DNA from: Dermacentor variabilis
Lineage: Eukaryota > Arthropoda > Arachnida > Ixodida > Ixodidae
Length of the DNA: 64,000 bases
Direction: 5' to 3'
Assembly (NCBI RefSeq): GCF_050947875.1
Contig: NC_134572.1
Coordinates: forward strand, 157,439,105 to 157,503,104
Numbering within the stretch: the first letter of the stretch is position 1; each line of letters opens with the position of its first letter. The position numbers and the translations under genes were made by a program. The notes beneath the pieces are model-generated. The model did no database searches. It was not told where the DNA came from and worked only from the letters and a program-made list of their open reading frames with translations. Below are positions 44,005 to 53,906 of the stretch, in pieces.

Positions 44005-44029
44005 GGTTAGTTGACAAGTCGTGAGCAAA

Positions 44030-44613
44030 TTATATCTTGAAACGTAGACAAGTCTGGTTCCGTGGCAATACCTTATAGTAAGGCGTTCCATTCAGTTATT
44101 GTGCGCGGTAAGAACGAATCTGCATAATGTAATGAGTGGAAGTTAATGCGCTTGAATTTCTATGGATGCTCACGGCATGGAAAGATACCTGGTTGTGATT
44201 GAAATAAATGATCATGAAGTGAAGGATGGTGATAAACTTATGAAAAATTTACCGGCGACAAATTTTCGGCGAAGTGCTAAGTTGTCCAACTCAGCTTTAT
44301 TCTTTAACGAGGTGACGCTGGTGTAATATGAATAATCTCAAAAAAGAAATCGTGCAGCACGGTTTCGAAAGGCTTCGATGTTACTGATGATATAAGTTTG
44401 TTCGGCATCCCAAATGGCAGATGCGTATTCTAATTTAGATTGGATTAATTTGGTGTACGCTAGTTTTTTAACACGCATTGGGGCTTCAAATAGGTTGTAT
44501 ATTAAGTCCGAGAGAACGGTTTGAAGAGACGAGCGCCAGAATAATATGATTATTCCATGATAAGTTAGCTGAAAATTGATGGCAAGGCACTTGCAAGATA
44601 TGGCGTGTTCCAC
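44030..44613 (-). pseudogene. C-terminal part of CR1/Jockey-like reverse transcriptase
   Basis: 44338-44613 reads APMRVKKLAYTKLIQSKLEY, ASAIWDAEQTYIISNIEAFR and NRAARFLF, the thumb-like region conserved after the catalytic domain in CR1/Jockey LINEs (L.Y..LVrp.LEYas.iWdP....i..ie.iQ.rAaRfi). Beyond the stop, several frames continue with YHHPSLHDH, SFLPRTITEWNALL and LSTFQDII (to about 44030), the usual C-terminal block. Catalytic RT motifs lie upstream and are missing. Confidence 0.78.
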
Positions 44614-44699
44614 AGCGTTGTTATCATGGGAGTAGGCGGTTGAAATTCATGGCCTATTGGTGACAGACATGAGTTTAGTAATGTAAGGAACTGAAGCGT

Positions 44700-45169
44700 C
44701 ATGAACGCGAAAGTGTCATTGAAGATATCGATAACTCTGAATGGGTCTGGCTGCTTATCGTTGTGCAGAAATAGGACGGCTCAATACGCTTGTGCGTTGA
44801 CTGACGCGAAACTAAGACGGCAATAGTCTTGGACGGGTTCCAGCTGCCTCACACAAAAAAGCTGTTCAATAGGCTGCATGGCACTTTTGGATACTCGATT
44901 TAGCTGCAGCCTATCACCAAGTTATCTGCTGCAAAGAATGCCGAGATTTAACAACGTTTATTTCAGACAAATGACTGTACCGATGCAAACGTGTTTGTTT
45001 CGGTCTTACTTCAGCACTGTCGGCTTTACAAAATTATGATTACTATATTTCAAACTCGCTGAAACACCTTCTGTTACATTGACAACATAATCGTTTTTGA
45101 TAATTCACTTGACAAACATAACGCAAATCTCTAAGAAGTTTTGGGCCGCATCAGCCAGAACGTGCGGCC
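44700..45169 (+). pseudogene. Gypsy reverse transcriptase, first part
   Basis: In shifting frames: VIEDIDNSEWVWLLIVVQK, a TAG, DGSIRLCVD, FQLPHTKKLFNRLHGTFGYS, LAAAYHQVICCKECRDLTTF, KRVCFGLTSALSAL, and CYIDNIIVF at about 45080. YIDN stands for Y-x-D-D, so the second catalytic Asp of motif C is an Asn. Ends RPLNCK where the SINE enters at 45170-45182. The Gypsy RT order is clear; the copy is dead. Confidence 0.8.
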
Positions 45170-45181
45170 TTTAAATTGCAA
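45170..45181 (+). repeat. Target duplication of the SINE, left copy
   Basis: TTTAAATTGCAA, identical to 45417-45428. The TTTAAA start resembles the A/T-rich sites cut by LINE endonucleases. Confidence 0.93.
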
Positions 45182-45416
45182 ACCCGCCGTGGTTGCTCAG
45201 TGGCTATGGTGTTGGGCTGCTGAGCACTAGGTCGCGGGATCGAATCCCGGCCACGGCGGCCGCATTTCGATGGGGGTGAAATGCGAAAACACCCGTGTAC
45301 TTAGATTTAGGTGAACGTTAAAGAACCCCAGGTGGTCAAAATTTCTGGAGTCCTCCACTACGGCGTGCCTCATAATCAGAAAGTGGTTTTGGCACGTAAA
45401 ACCCCAAATAATATTA
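45182..45416 (+). mobile_element. tRNA-derived SINE, full length (235 bp), Ruka-like
   Basis: The head 45186-45257 folds like a tRNA: GCCGTGG and CCACGGC form a perfect 7-bp acceptor stem. A box A-like TTGCTCAGTGG is at 45193-45203 and a box B-like GATCGAATCC at 45238-45247, as expected for an internal RNA polymerase III promoter. A unique body follows (CGTGTACTTAGATTTAGGTG, then GGAGTCCTCCACTACGGCGT) and a short A/T-rich tail. It sits in the Gypsy RT gene with perfect 12-bp duplications. Tick genomes are known for such a SINE (Ruka); the identity is from memory of its features. It would rely on a LINE for movement. A second 5'-truncated copy lies at 61239 and a 23-bp head at 41798. Confidence 0.93.
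45193..45247 (+). promoter_or_regulatory. Internal Pol III promoter (A and B boxes) of the SINE
   Basis: TTGCTCAGTGG fits the A-box pattern and GATCGAATCC fits the B-box core, 34 bp apart, as in tRNA genes. Activity not testable here. Confidence 0.75.
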
Positions 45417-45428
45417 TTTAAATTGCAA
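45417..45428 (+). repeat. Target duplication of the SINE, right copy
   Basis: TTTAAATTGCAA, identical to 45170-45181. Confidence 0.93.
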
Positions 45429-45788
45429 GTGTATTTTCAATGTGACCAAACTTTCATTCCTCGGCCATATCGTGAGTGATATGGATGTGCCCGCTGCTGA
45501 GCGACGCTGATGCCATTCAGAATACGGCTGCACCAACCGACAAGGCCACGTTACTCTCCTTCTTTTGAATGAGGGGCTGCTATGCTAAGTTCATGCCACG
45601 ATATGCCGAGTTGGTCGAGCTCTTCCATGAGTTGTTGCGAAAGAACACGGAGTTCAAGTGAGCTTCAAAGTGCCAATGGAGTTTTGAAGAAGTGCATAAT
45701 TTCTTATCAGGAAGCTCCTTGCAGCTGTTCGACCCTGCCCTGGAGACTATCGTTACAACTGATGCCTCCGCCACCAGCCTCTGAGCAG
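45429..45788 (+). pseudogene. Gypsy reverse transcriptase end and RNase H start
   Basis: Continues directly from the first RT part: C(I)FNVTKLSFLGHIVSDMDV, then PPTDKATLLSFF..GCYAKF, MPRYAELVELFHELLRKNTE, WSFEEVHNFLSG and ETIVTTDASATSL with a TGA. TTDASATSL is the first RNase H block carrying its catalytic Asp. The gene is cut at 45788 by a solo LTR and resumes at 46568. Several stops and shifts. Confidence 0.82.
45785..45788 (+). repeat. Target duplication GCAG, left copy
   Basis: GCAG before the solo LTR, repeated at 46568-46571 after it. Confidence 0.85.
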
Positions 45789-45883
45789 TGTTACGTTTCG
45801 CCTACGACGCGCGGTTTAGCCGGCGCGATTGCAACAAAGCGGCAGACATTTTGGCCCGTTCGGCGTCGCCGCTACGCTCCCCG

Positions 45884-45929
45884 CCAGGCGTTTCCAGGCG
45901 TTTCCAGGCGTTTCCAGGCGTTTCCAGGC
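45884..45929 (+). repeat. 10-bp tandem repeat in the solo LTR
   Basis: CCAGGCGTTT repeated about 4.6 times without mismatch. Confidence 0.92.
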
Positions 45930-45980
45930 ATGTTCCGATGCCACGTGTCTTCATGTGCGTGTGTGAGTGTATGTGCCATT

Positions 45981-46185
45981 GTGCCCGACCAGAGGCGCTA
46001 CGAGAGCAGAAGTTACCTTCTCCTTCCAGTCATTGTGCCTGACCAGAGGCGCTACGAGAGCCGAGGTTACCTTCTCCTTCCAGTCATTGTGCCCGACCAG
46101 AGGCGCTACGAGAGCCGAAGTTACCTTCTCCTCCCAGTCTTTGTGCCCGACCGGCGGCGCTACGACAGTGTGCGTCACCTTAGCC
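45981..46185 (+). repeat. 54-bp tandem repeat in the solo LTR, about 3.8 copies
   Basis: Units start at 45981, 46035, 46089 and 46143 with GTGCC(C/T)GACC. Each holds GGCGCTACGA and, in the first three, TTACCTTCTCC. It lies in the presumed U3, upstream of the TATA box at 46245, where repeats often act as enhancers in retroelements; that role is inferred. Confidence 0.9.
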
Positions 46186-46244
46186 CATTGTACAATCACG
46201 TGCTCGTCTATTGAGGGGTTCCTTCTTGCCCTCAACTGCGAGAG

Positions 46245-46251
46245 TATAAAA
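46245..46251 (+). promoter_or_regulatory. TATA box of the solo LTR
   Basis: TATAAAA about 117 bp before the AATAAA signal at 46362, a normal LTR layout (U3 promoter, R with polyadenylation signal). Confidence 0.75.
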
Positions 46252-46567
46252 ACAGCTGCCCCCGGACGCCAAAAGGAGGGCTCCGATTTCTTCTGTTGAG
46301 TAAAGTGCTCTCCCGTCTCTCTACTTCGGTCAACCTGACCGCCAACTCTTTGCGATGTTAAAATAAACAAGTTGTTTTGTTGTTACCAGTCGACTCATGC
46401 TTTGCCGGGACCTTCGGATGCTTCCAGTTGTACCCCAGGCCGCCAGGCCAACGCTACCCTTGGGGCTTGCGACCCAAGTACAACCACGGGCGTCAGCGCC
46501 GAGTTCCCAACAAATCGTACCAGCGGGTACGACCACAACAACTCGTACCAGCGGTGCGATTCAAACA

Positions 46568-46936
46568 GCAGTTATACAGCAGTGGCATGGTCAAGACTTG
46601 GTTTCTGTTGCCTTCGCTTCGAGCAGACTGACAGATGCGGAAAAGAAGTACTCGCCTGGTGACCTCGAAGCTTTAGCATGGGTATGGGCCTGCGAACATT
46701 AGCGTATGTACCTATGGAGCCGTCTAGCTTGCACACAAACCACCAGGCCCTGGTGACTGTTTTGACCACTAAAAGATTGGGTCGCAGACCCTTCAAAATT
46801 GCAAGATGGCATGTCCTGCTGCTTATGTATACGTACACAGAAGAATCTAAGAAGGACACTTAAAACACTGTGGCTGATGTACTGTCAAGAATGCTTTATT
46901 AGATTCATTTGGACGATCCTACAGCCGTCAACCAGA
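46568..46936 (+). pseudogene. Gypsy RNase H, second part
   Basis: Begins AVIQQWHGQDLVSVAFASSR, then LTDAEKKYSPGDLEALAWVW (catalytic Glu in the LEALA block) and ACEH with a TAG. Shifted frames continue with the HTNHQALVTVLTTK block (expected RTDHQAL), GRRPFKIARWHVLLLMYTYT and NTVADVLSRML. Normal Ty3/Gypsy RNase H order. It stops at 46936 where another LTR begins, so the integrase is missing. Confidence 0.83.
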
Positions 46937-47576
46937 TGTAGGAGTCGTCGGACGACCTCGCCGCTGCCACCATTTGAAGAAGTTGAAGGTCGTAGAGAGG
47001 AACTCGGTGAACAGGATTTATTTACATTATTTACAACTTAGACAAGACATACATCGACAGTCTAGCGTGACTGTCATATAGAGCCCACAAGACTAACACA
47101 CAGCAAACAGCTTACGAGCACACAGCTCACGAGTACGTTTCTAGCATGGCAACGAGAACTCAGCTCACGACGACGAGCACGCTCTAGGAGCCAGCAAACG
47201 CTGCTTATAAGCACTTGATCCCCCCTTGATTCCCAGTGGATGGAAAAGTTCGTCCGGACATCGTTCGACGTCACCGTGCGACGTCACCGTAGATGACCCG
47301 CCCTTTTGGAGGAGGGCTCACAAACACGTGTTGCACAGGCTTCAGTGCCGCACACACCCACAGGTGTAAAGAGCCGGAGCCGACGTCAGAGGGTCTTCGT
47401 AGAACTCTGCTCCGTCCCGTTTGGCGCGGCCGAGTGCCACATTCCTGAGCTGACCCCACGCCACGTGGCTGCCGGTTATTCGCAGTTCTCTGAAGTGCGC
47501 CCCGTCCGGTTGGATAGGAACACGTGCAGCGGGTTGAAAGCTGGCTCTTTGCAACCCCATCCGACCATTCCTAACA
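46937..47576 (-). repeat. Left LTR (3' LTR on the minus strand)
   Basis: Aligns with 50504-51128 nearly throughout, e.g. CATACATCGACAGTCTAGCG, AAGCACTTGATCCCCCCTTG, GTAGATGACCCGCCCTTTT. The first 80 bp are more diverged, with indels. Confidence 0.85.
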
Positions 47577-48778
47577 GCTCCTCCATGGCCCGCAAAATCC
47601 CGCCTGGCCAGTGCTGGCAGCCGCTGGGCAGGGAGAGAATGGCTGGCGAGCAAGACGACGGATTTGCTCTCTGCAACCCCTGCGCACTTGGAACGCCTTC
47701 AACCATCTCACAACAACTGGCACAGAAGAGTAGATCCCGGCAACACAACACCGCTCAGCGTTCAAACGCCCGGAATTAGCTGTTAACCTCCCAGGCTTCC
47801 TATCAAACTTTCAATGCAAGTCACTCAACTGGGAATCCCCAAATTTTGCCCCAAGATTTCGTGCCGCCAAAGCGAGCATTCACGTTCTTCTTGAGTTCGA
47901 CCAAACCTGACCATCGCGTTGAACAAGATTAAATGTTTACGCAGAATTAAACCGAAGACTCTCAAACACCAATACCCAAACATAACATAAGCAGCCTAAC
48001 TTCGCGAACAGCCTGTTCTTATCCTATCACAGTGGCGTACTTATCTCATGTACTGCTGCCACTGAACCGTCCGGCCAACTCCACAGGTACGTAAATACAA
48101 TCTCGCTAACTTTGGGGTCTCTATTCCAAATGCGTACTTGCAACGCTTACTCACATTTGTTCCTTTATTCCACACAGGACACGTTCCTTAAACAAACAAC
48201 CAAACTTGCGTAACTTACGCAACACAGAGGAACCTTCGAGCAAATGTGTCTTTTACTAACTAGCTCTACGCACGCGTACTGGAGAAGTCGGAATGCGGCT
48301 GCCCTCGACACACACGAGCAACCCTGTCATAAACCTTCTGCTTCCTTCCGTCCGCATAGGACACGCGCTGAAGGAACTAAGAGCTCTTCTCAGCGCAAAT
48401 CAAGCACTTACTGCAAATCCACGCGCTTAACCTTAGAAAATAAAAAAACACACAAAAAGAAGCTTAACTAGAACCCACGCGTTACGATAGGCCTCTCCCC
48501 GATAACCTTGGCACTCAGGTTACTCGCACACACACAAAAAAGCCTATCTACTTATTAATGAACAATTCGCGATACTACATGATTACAAACAAAAGCGTCT
48601 TTCAAATCTCGAGCCTCTCAAACAAAACATAAAGGGAGCTCATACCTTACATATTGAAAAAAATTTGTCTCAATTCGCGAAAATCTTCAAATGTTCAAAA
48701 ATAAAACAAAAGAACCCGTTTTCCTTCTACGGAAGTTCTCTTGGCCTTTCTTTTTCAAACGTTTACAACTGACTCATA
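47577..48778. other. Interior of the LTR element, no ORF recognised
   Basis: Between the gag-like region and the 3' LTR. Pol would be expected here in an autonomous element; no motif is visible. Confidence 0.5.
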
Positions 48779-50150
48779 CTATTTGAGCCGTACTCGAGGT
48801 GGTCGCGGTTTGAAAGCAATTCTGGCTACCCAGGAACAATAAAAGGGCTGACTCACTATCAGCTCCCCCAAGACGTTACAGTCTCCTGCCAATTTGCGTC
48901 CTGGCGCCCCTCTTTCCTCACAAACTCGAGTGACCGCGTCGCGATTCCCCACCTGGTCTCGGCTTGCCACCTTGCGCTTCTTCGTACTACACGCTGAGCT
49001 TCGAAAAGAACGACGGAACGACGAGGCATTTAAATGCCCCTTGCCCTTTGTCCGCGTCCGTGCAGAACATGCTTCTCAGTCCCCCTTTGACCGGTGGCTC
49101 GAACGTGTTTGATGCGTCAACATTGTCCGTGATGACCGCACCTTTCTTTTCTCCGTGCCCTTCCTTTTCGCGCCTGTCGCCGTCTTTGGCTTCGCTACAT
49201 TAGCCACCGCATTCCGATCTTTACGGCGCTTCTTTCTGCGGCGCTTTCTCTTTGAATTCTCCTTCATGTCGCCTTCTGGCGCCTCGTGCTGGCCGTTACA
49301 CATCTCATCGGCCCGGATCGGTCTCTTACCCGCACAGTCTGAGTGATTTTCATTTAAATCTACTCTCTCTTGGCTACCTAGACAGGCGGAGAGCTGCGCC
49401 GATTCCTGAACAATGCGGTTGTCTTCTCTTTAGCTACGTAGCTCGCAATCCTGAGAACTACCCTCAACTGCATCGTCCAGCTGGCACTTCACTTCGGCAC
49501 GCAGATCTGACTCGACATGGGTGCTCGTGTCTGTCGGGTTAACAGTACCCTGTACCTCGCTAACGACCTCGATATCATGAGATGTGACGCATACGCGCGG
49601 TAACTGTGCCAATTTGTTTGCAGCTGGCTTAGCTGTCTCTACAGTCCTCTGTTGGCACAGCACCTCGTCGCTCTCACTCTGGCCTTTAACGGCCTCTGCT
49701 GCCACTAAGGCTTCCTTAGCTGCTAGCATTTCGAGTTCACCTATGAACGTGCTGCTACTCTCACAGGCACTACTACTTTCCTCGGCTTTCGAGCAAAATC
49801 TGATATCTACTTCCCACTTTCGCTGCGTCGAGCCTACAGATTTCTCAAGCCGCTGTTCTCCTCGTACGTTTAACTGCTGCAAATCCTGTATCTGTTTCTC
49901 CACTGCTGCCATTTCCTTTTCAACCTCTTGCCGTTTTTGCTCACGCTCTTGGCATTCTTGCCTAATTGATTCCTGTTCCGGTCTTTTGCTTAGAATTCGT
50001 TTCCAATTTGTTCTATGAATTTCAAATCATTGTCACTTTCCAGAATGGTTTTACGAATCTCTGATTCCTTCAAGTCCCTCTCTACGCCTACCTCGAGCTC
50101 TTCACAAAACCACAACAGGTCAGTTCCCGTAAAACACTAAATGACCATGG
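48779..50150 (-). pseudogene. Gag-like coiled-coil ORF of the LTR element, broken
   Basis: Reading on the minus strand, an N-terminal helix segment (DLLWFCEELEVGVERDLKES, SEIRKTILES) at about 50110-49995 is followed, in another frame, by EQESIRQECQEREQKRQEVE leading into 49912-49430 (MAAVEKQIQDLQQLNVRGEQ), a strongly charged coiled coil. After a stop come an Arg/Lys-rich stretch (49303-49076, KRKRRRKKRRKDRN) and a conserved-looking NCNVLGELIVSQPFYCSWVA at 48779-48970. N-terminal coiled coils and basic regions are typical of Gypsy Gag in ticks (family knowledge, not checked). No capsid or knuckle motif is certain. Confidence 0.6.
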
Positions 50151-50503
50151 TCGCTACATTAAGCTTTGGCTCTGCTGTCACACAATACTTGTTGCGATAC
50201 TCACGCAAATCAGATTACAAGTAAAAAGATCCCAAGCGAAGCAAATCTAAAACACAGAGAAATTGAAGCCTGGTAAATCTTACAGTCGAAACCAAACGCT
50301 TACCCACTGAAGTAGCACCATATCACCAGTCCTTCCGCGCCGTATCCAGTCAGTTGCAAGAGGTGGTCAATCCCAAGTCGCCTCCAACTTGATCAGGATG
50401 CAGGGCGGTCACAATGTGCCAACGTCCGTCAGCTGCCGTTGCTGTCTCCCGTGTCGTAGGCCGATTTACGTGCCGTAGGCCGATCTCACCGCTGCCATTC
50501 AGT
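50151..50503 (-). other. 5' untranslated leader of the LTR element
   Basis: Between the gag-like ORF and the right LTR. On the minus strand TGGCAGCGGTGAGATCGG starts 9 bases inside the LTR edge and could be the PBS, though it is farther away than usual. Confidence 0.4.
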
Positions 50504-51128
50504 TGTAGGAGTTGGGGCGGTCGTAGTTTTAGGGAGGAACTTGGGGCGACAGGACTAGGCGAGCAGGATTTACTGGCAGAATTTACATATTGAACAAGAC
50601 ATACATCGACAGTCTAGCGTGACTCCCATATAGCGCCCGCGAGACTAACATACAGGAAACGGCTTACGAGCACGCAGCTCACGAGTACAGTTCTAGCATG
50701 ACAACGAGCACTCAGCTCACGACGACGAGCTCGCTCTAGCAGCCGGCAAACGCTGCTTATAAGCACTTGATCCCCCCTTGATTCCCAGTGGACGGAAACG
50801 TTCGTCCAGTCATCGTTCGACGTCACCGTTCGATGTCACCGTAGATGACCCGCCCTTTTCGAGGAGGGCTCACAAACAAGTGTTGCGCAGGTTTCAGTGC
50901 CGCACACACACACAGGTGTAAAGGTCCGGAGCCGACGTCAGAGGGGCTTCGTAGAACTCTGCACCGTGCGGGGTGGCACGGCCGAGTACCACATTCCAGA
51001 GCTGACTCCGCGCCACGTGGCTGTCGGTTATTCGGAGTTCTCTAAAGTGCGCCCCATCCGGTTGGACAGGAACAGGTGCAGCAGGCTGACAGCTGGCACG
51101 TTGTCACCCCGTCCGGGCATTCCTAACA
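50504..51128 (-). repeat. Right LTR (5' LTR on the minus strand)
   Basis: TGTAGGAG...CTAACA, matching 46937-47576. Confidence 0.85.
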
Positions 51129-51336
51129 GCCTTAAGTTACACACGCGGCAAACCTGGAGCCAGAAGAGTCTGATGACGTAACATAGACCGTTTCGTCGTG
51201 CGTAACTCGTGAATTTGTCTCTGTCACTTCGCATGATTCGCTGCTTCAGGACATCATCAGCTGGACCGTGTGACCATGGCCGCCAAAGTACGCATCTGCC
51301 TGCTTACGCAGTCCCTTTTCATCGTATTCGGGAAAG

Positions 51337-52174
51337 ATGGCGGGAAAGGACGAGACCCGCTCGCGAAGCCCAATGCGCCGAGGCGGCCGAAGCATAGTGA
51401 GCAAAGCTCTGCGAGCAAGTAGGATGCCCAGACTACCAGGGATGTTATCAAAATTATTGTTCTGACCGAACAAAGGGCTTAATATAAGGAACACGTGCGT
51501 TACGAGTCTGGAGGAGGCGATACGCAAAAGAGCGGTAGTGGGTGACTGCGACATGATCACGATCTGGCCCAATCGCATGCAAAACATCATGGTGATAAGC
51601 ACACCGGATGAGACAAATGCGACGAAAATTGCTAAGATCAAGGTTTTGACTATTAACGAAAAGAGGACGAGACCAACGCGTACGTTTCGGCGCCCGAGCA
51701 AATGGATTATCCGCAACATTCCCCTGATGTATACGCAAGACCAGCCCATGGATGCTCGGGTAAACTCGAGAAACCCCTCTTTAACATAGACCAAGTGGCT
51801 CGGCAGTACAACCACTGTAGACCACAGTCCCCACATGGGCTTACTTCAATAGCACTATGATAAGAGTATCCTTGTATCGGAAACAGATTGACTTTTGCAA
51901 AGAGTGCTGCAGGCTTGGGAGCCGACCGGACGTATGCCCAAGGCCGAAGATCAAACTATGCCCGGCCTGTGGTGCGAAGAACCCGAGCATCAAACACGAG
52001 TGCACGCCCAAGTGCCGGATGTGCGGCGAGGCGCACCCCAGGGCCGACCAAATGGGCAAGGGAAAATATAAGCTGCCGCACATAGTGAAGGAGAGAAGGT
52101 GGCGGGCGAGAATCAGAGAAGAAAGGGAGCGCACAATGGAAGAAGCAAGGAAGTAGAAGTCCCTCCTAGCGGCC
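51337..52174 (+). pseudogene. ORF1 N-terminal part with CCHC knuckles (host LINE)
   Basis: ATG at 51337, then an Arg/Ser-rich start (ETRSRSPMRRGGRSIVSKAL). A TGA near 51466 interrupts LSKLLF, followed by TSLEEAIRKRAVVGDCDMIT and ATKIAKIKVLTINEKRT in the same frame to a TAA at 51787. After a shift 51857-52156 has IDFCKECCRLGSRPDVCP (C-x2-C-x4..-C), CPACGAKNPSIKHEC and CRMCGEAHPRAD, three Cys/His knuckles, then a basic helix (KERRWRARIREERERT). ORF1 proteins of this type bind LINE RNA. It continues at 57968 beyond the inserted LINE. Confidence 0.82.
52157..52174 (+). repeat. Probable left target duplication of the inserted LINE (diverged)
   Basis: AGAAGTCCCTCCTAGCGG here against AAAAGCGATCCCTCAGCGG at 57964-57982. 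Similar with several differences and a small indel, and both flank the inner LINE. The match is suggestive only. Confidence 0.45.
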
Positions 52175-52407
52175 GCTGCTTTTTCGGTGAGATATTATTT
52201 TCCGTTTTCTTCGAAGAATCAGTGCTGTGTTCAGACTTCACTGTTGTCCAGGGAGAACAGACATCCGGTGGGATTCCTGTGTGCTAAAGATCACGCACAA
52301 TATCGCGTGCTTTGGCTGCGCTCCGCAGCGCATCTACGCCTACCACGGCGGTAGGCAGCAAAGAACACCGGCACGAGCCATATGTCCGACAGCGTTTTCC
52401 TCGGCGC

Positions 52408-53900
52408 ATGAGTGCAGTAGGATCGGCGCCGCACTCGGAAGTGCCACAGCAAGCGCGCAATGTCATCAAGCCGGCGACGTTAGTTTTGAATGCTGCCCTA
52501 CCTTCCAGCGCACCTTCAGTGAATATGGCTGAGACAAGCGAAAGTGAAGCCAAGAAACCAAGGGTTGACGACGACAAACCATCTACCTATGATCTAAGTG
52601 AAGAAGAACACATAGGCTGCGATGAAACGCCGTTCTCCTCGGTAACGTATAAAAAGAAGCGGCCTGAGGGAATTCCAGTAGTTTTTCGTTTCTCACAGGA
52701 AGGACGCAACTTCTGGCAAGTGAAACCAAACCGAGCTGCGTTGGAGATTATCTCCGCGGCAAAACAAAAAACCGCAGTCTTTCCGCGTGAATAGAGATGA
52801 AAGTCAACGTCACTTCAGTGTAATCTGCAAGACATCTACTGTCGATGAGCGAAGTGGCTGGTTTGGAAGTCAAGCCATTCATTCCGGCATCTTATACCAA
52901 GGATGTTGGCAAGATACGCCATGTGCCAGTTGAGTATACGGAAGAACAACTTGTTGACTTCCTGAAGGATTTTGGAGTGGCATCGGCCCGTCATCAGGCA
53001 CGCTACAATCGCCAGGAAGACGCAACGGTAGAATCACGCCCTCTGAGAAGCGTCATCCTCCATTTCAGAGACGACAAACCAATGCCGCAACGAGTGCATT
53101 TAGGTTTCACGAGTCACCCAGTAGAAGAATATCATGGCCCTGCTCTAAGATGCTACAACTGCCAGAGATTTGGACACCTATCGAAGAACTGCCGCAGTCA
53201 GCGTCGCTGCAAGATATGCTCAAAAGACCACAACCACTCCGAGTGCAAGTCTGTGTGTCAGCCAAAGTGTGCCAATTGTGGCGGAAATGGTACAGCTTCC
53301 TACTCCGGGTGCCCTGAGAGCAGAACTGCCTCAAGGTTACGCAGACATGAGTTAAAATACGGAAGGCTGCCTCCTCGTAATGCGCCCCCACCCAACCTTG
53401 ATGCTGTAAGATGCGCGCGTCCAACTCCTAACAAAGAAAAAGAGCAAGGGGTCCATATGAGCTATTCTGCAGCTCTAAAGCACACAGGTCGACAACGTTC
53501 TGACAGCGAGTGGCATGATGCACCTTCAGAGAATGCTACTCATCGTGCCCAGGCTTCAAGTGAAATTCGCCGACCTTCTGAGCAACGCCCTCAGCCATTG
53601 ACACAGCAACCTCATCTAACATCTGAGCGACTACCTCAGCATTCGCCTGAACTAAACCAGTCATCCCAACGACGATCTCACTCAACTCTTCAGCGACCTG
53701 CTTCGAGCACGCATGGAGCTTCAGCGTCGTTTGGTGATTACGCGTCTTTACCCGTAGCACAGATGATCTTGCCCATGCTATTCACAGCTCTGCGTGCAAT
53801 TCTAATAGCCATTGCACAAGCAAACAACCTACCAGAGGTAAAAGCACTGCTTTCTATGGAATCGTTGGTGCTACCACAACCACCAACAGCTCCACGGTAG
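52408..53900 (+). pseudogene. ORF1 of the inserted I-like LINE
   Basis: First piece to 52794: a start with MAETSESEAKKPRVDDD at 52525 and FRFSQEGRNFWQVKPNRAAL. Two frameshifts near 52788 and 52850 lead to 52845-53900: EVKPFIPASYTKDVGKIRHV, an RRM-like part, then CYNCQRFGHLSKNC, CKICSKDHNHSEC and CANCGGNGTASYSGC knuckles, and a Gln/Pro/Ser-rich tail. Between the shifts the third frame gives VNRDESQRHFSVICKTSTVD, so the protein is otherwise preserved. By family it coats LINE RNA. Confidence 0.88.
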
Positions 53901-53906
53901 GCTTAC

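Larger units (their letters stand above)
45789..46567 (+). mobile_element. Solo LTR (779 bp)
   Basis: Starts TGTTACG and ends TTCAAACA, flanked by GCAG on both sides. Removing it with one GCAG joins the RNase H codons in frame (Ala-Val-Ile-Gln-Gln-Trp), which proves both edges. It contains a TATA box (TATAAAA, 46245-46251), a polyadenylation signal (AATAAA, 46362-46367) and two tandem-repeat blocks. It arose by recombination between the two LTRs of a full element. The family differs from the LTRs at 46937 and 50504. Confidence 0.93.
46937..51128 (-). mobile_element. LTR retroelement with long LTRs and only a gag-like region
   Basis: LTR-like repeats of about 640 bp (46937-47576) and 625 bp (50504-51128), both starting TGTAGGAG and ending CTAACA. 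The LTR signals (TATA-like at 47207-47213, AATAAA at about 47017) read on the minus strand, and so does the gag-like ORF next to the right LTR. No RT, RNase H, protease or integrase was found in the 2.9-kb interior. A non-autonomous or internally deleted element. No matching target duplication was found (ACCAGA left, GCCTTA right). Confidence 0.8.

Noticed and set aside
45186..45257. A functional tRNA gene
   Set aside because: The tRNA-like fold continues into a SINE body, is bounded by SINE target duplications, and recurs at 41798 as a fragment; it is a SINE head.
45951..46370. 139-codon minus-strand ORF with repeated LVGHNDWKEKVTSALVAP
   Set aside because: Antisense reading of the 54-bp minisatellite in the solo LTR.
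46931..51134. Target duplication for the long-LTR element
   Set aside because: ACCAGA and GCCTTA do not match, so the two LTRs might also be remnants of separate insertions, though the interior gag and orientation signals favour one element.
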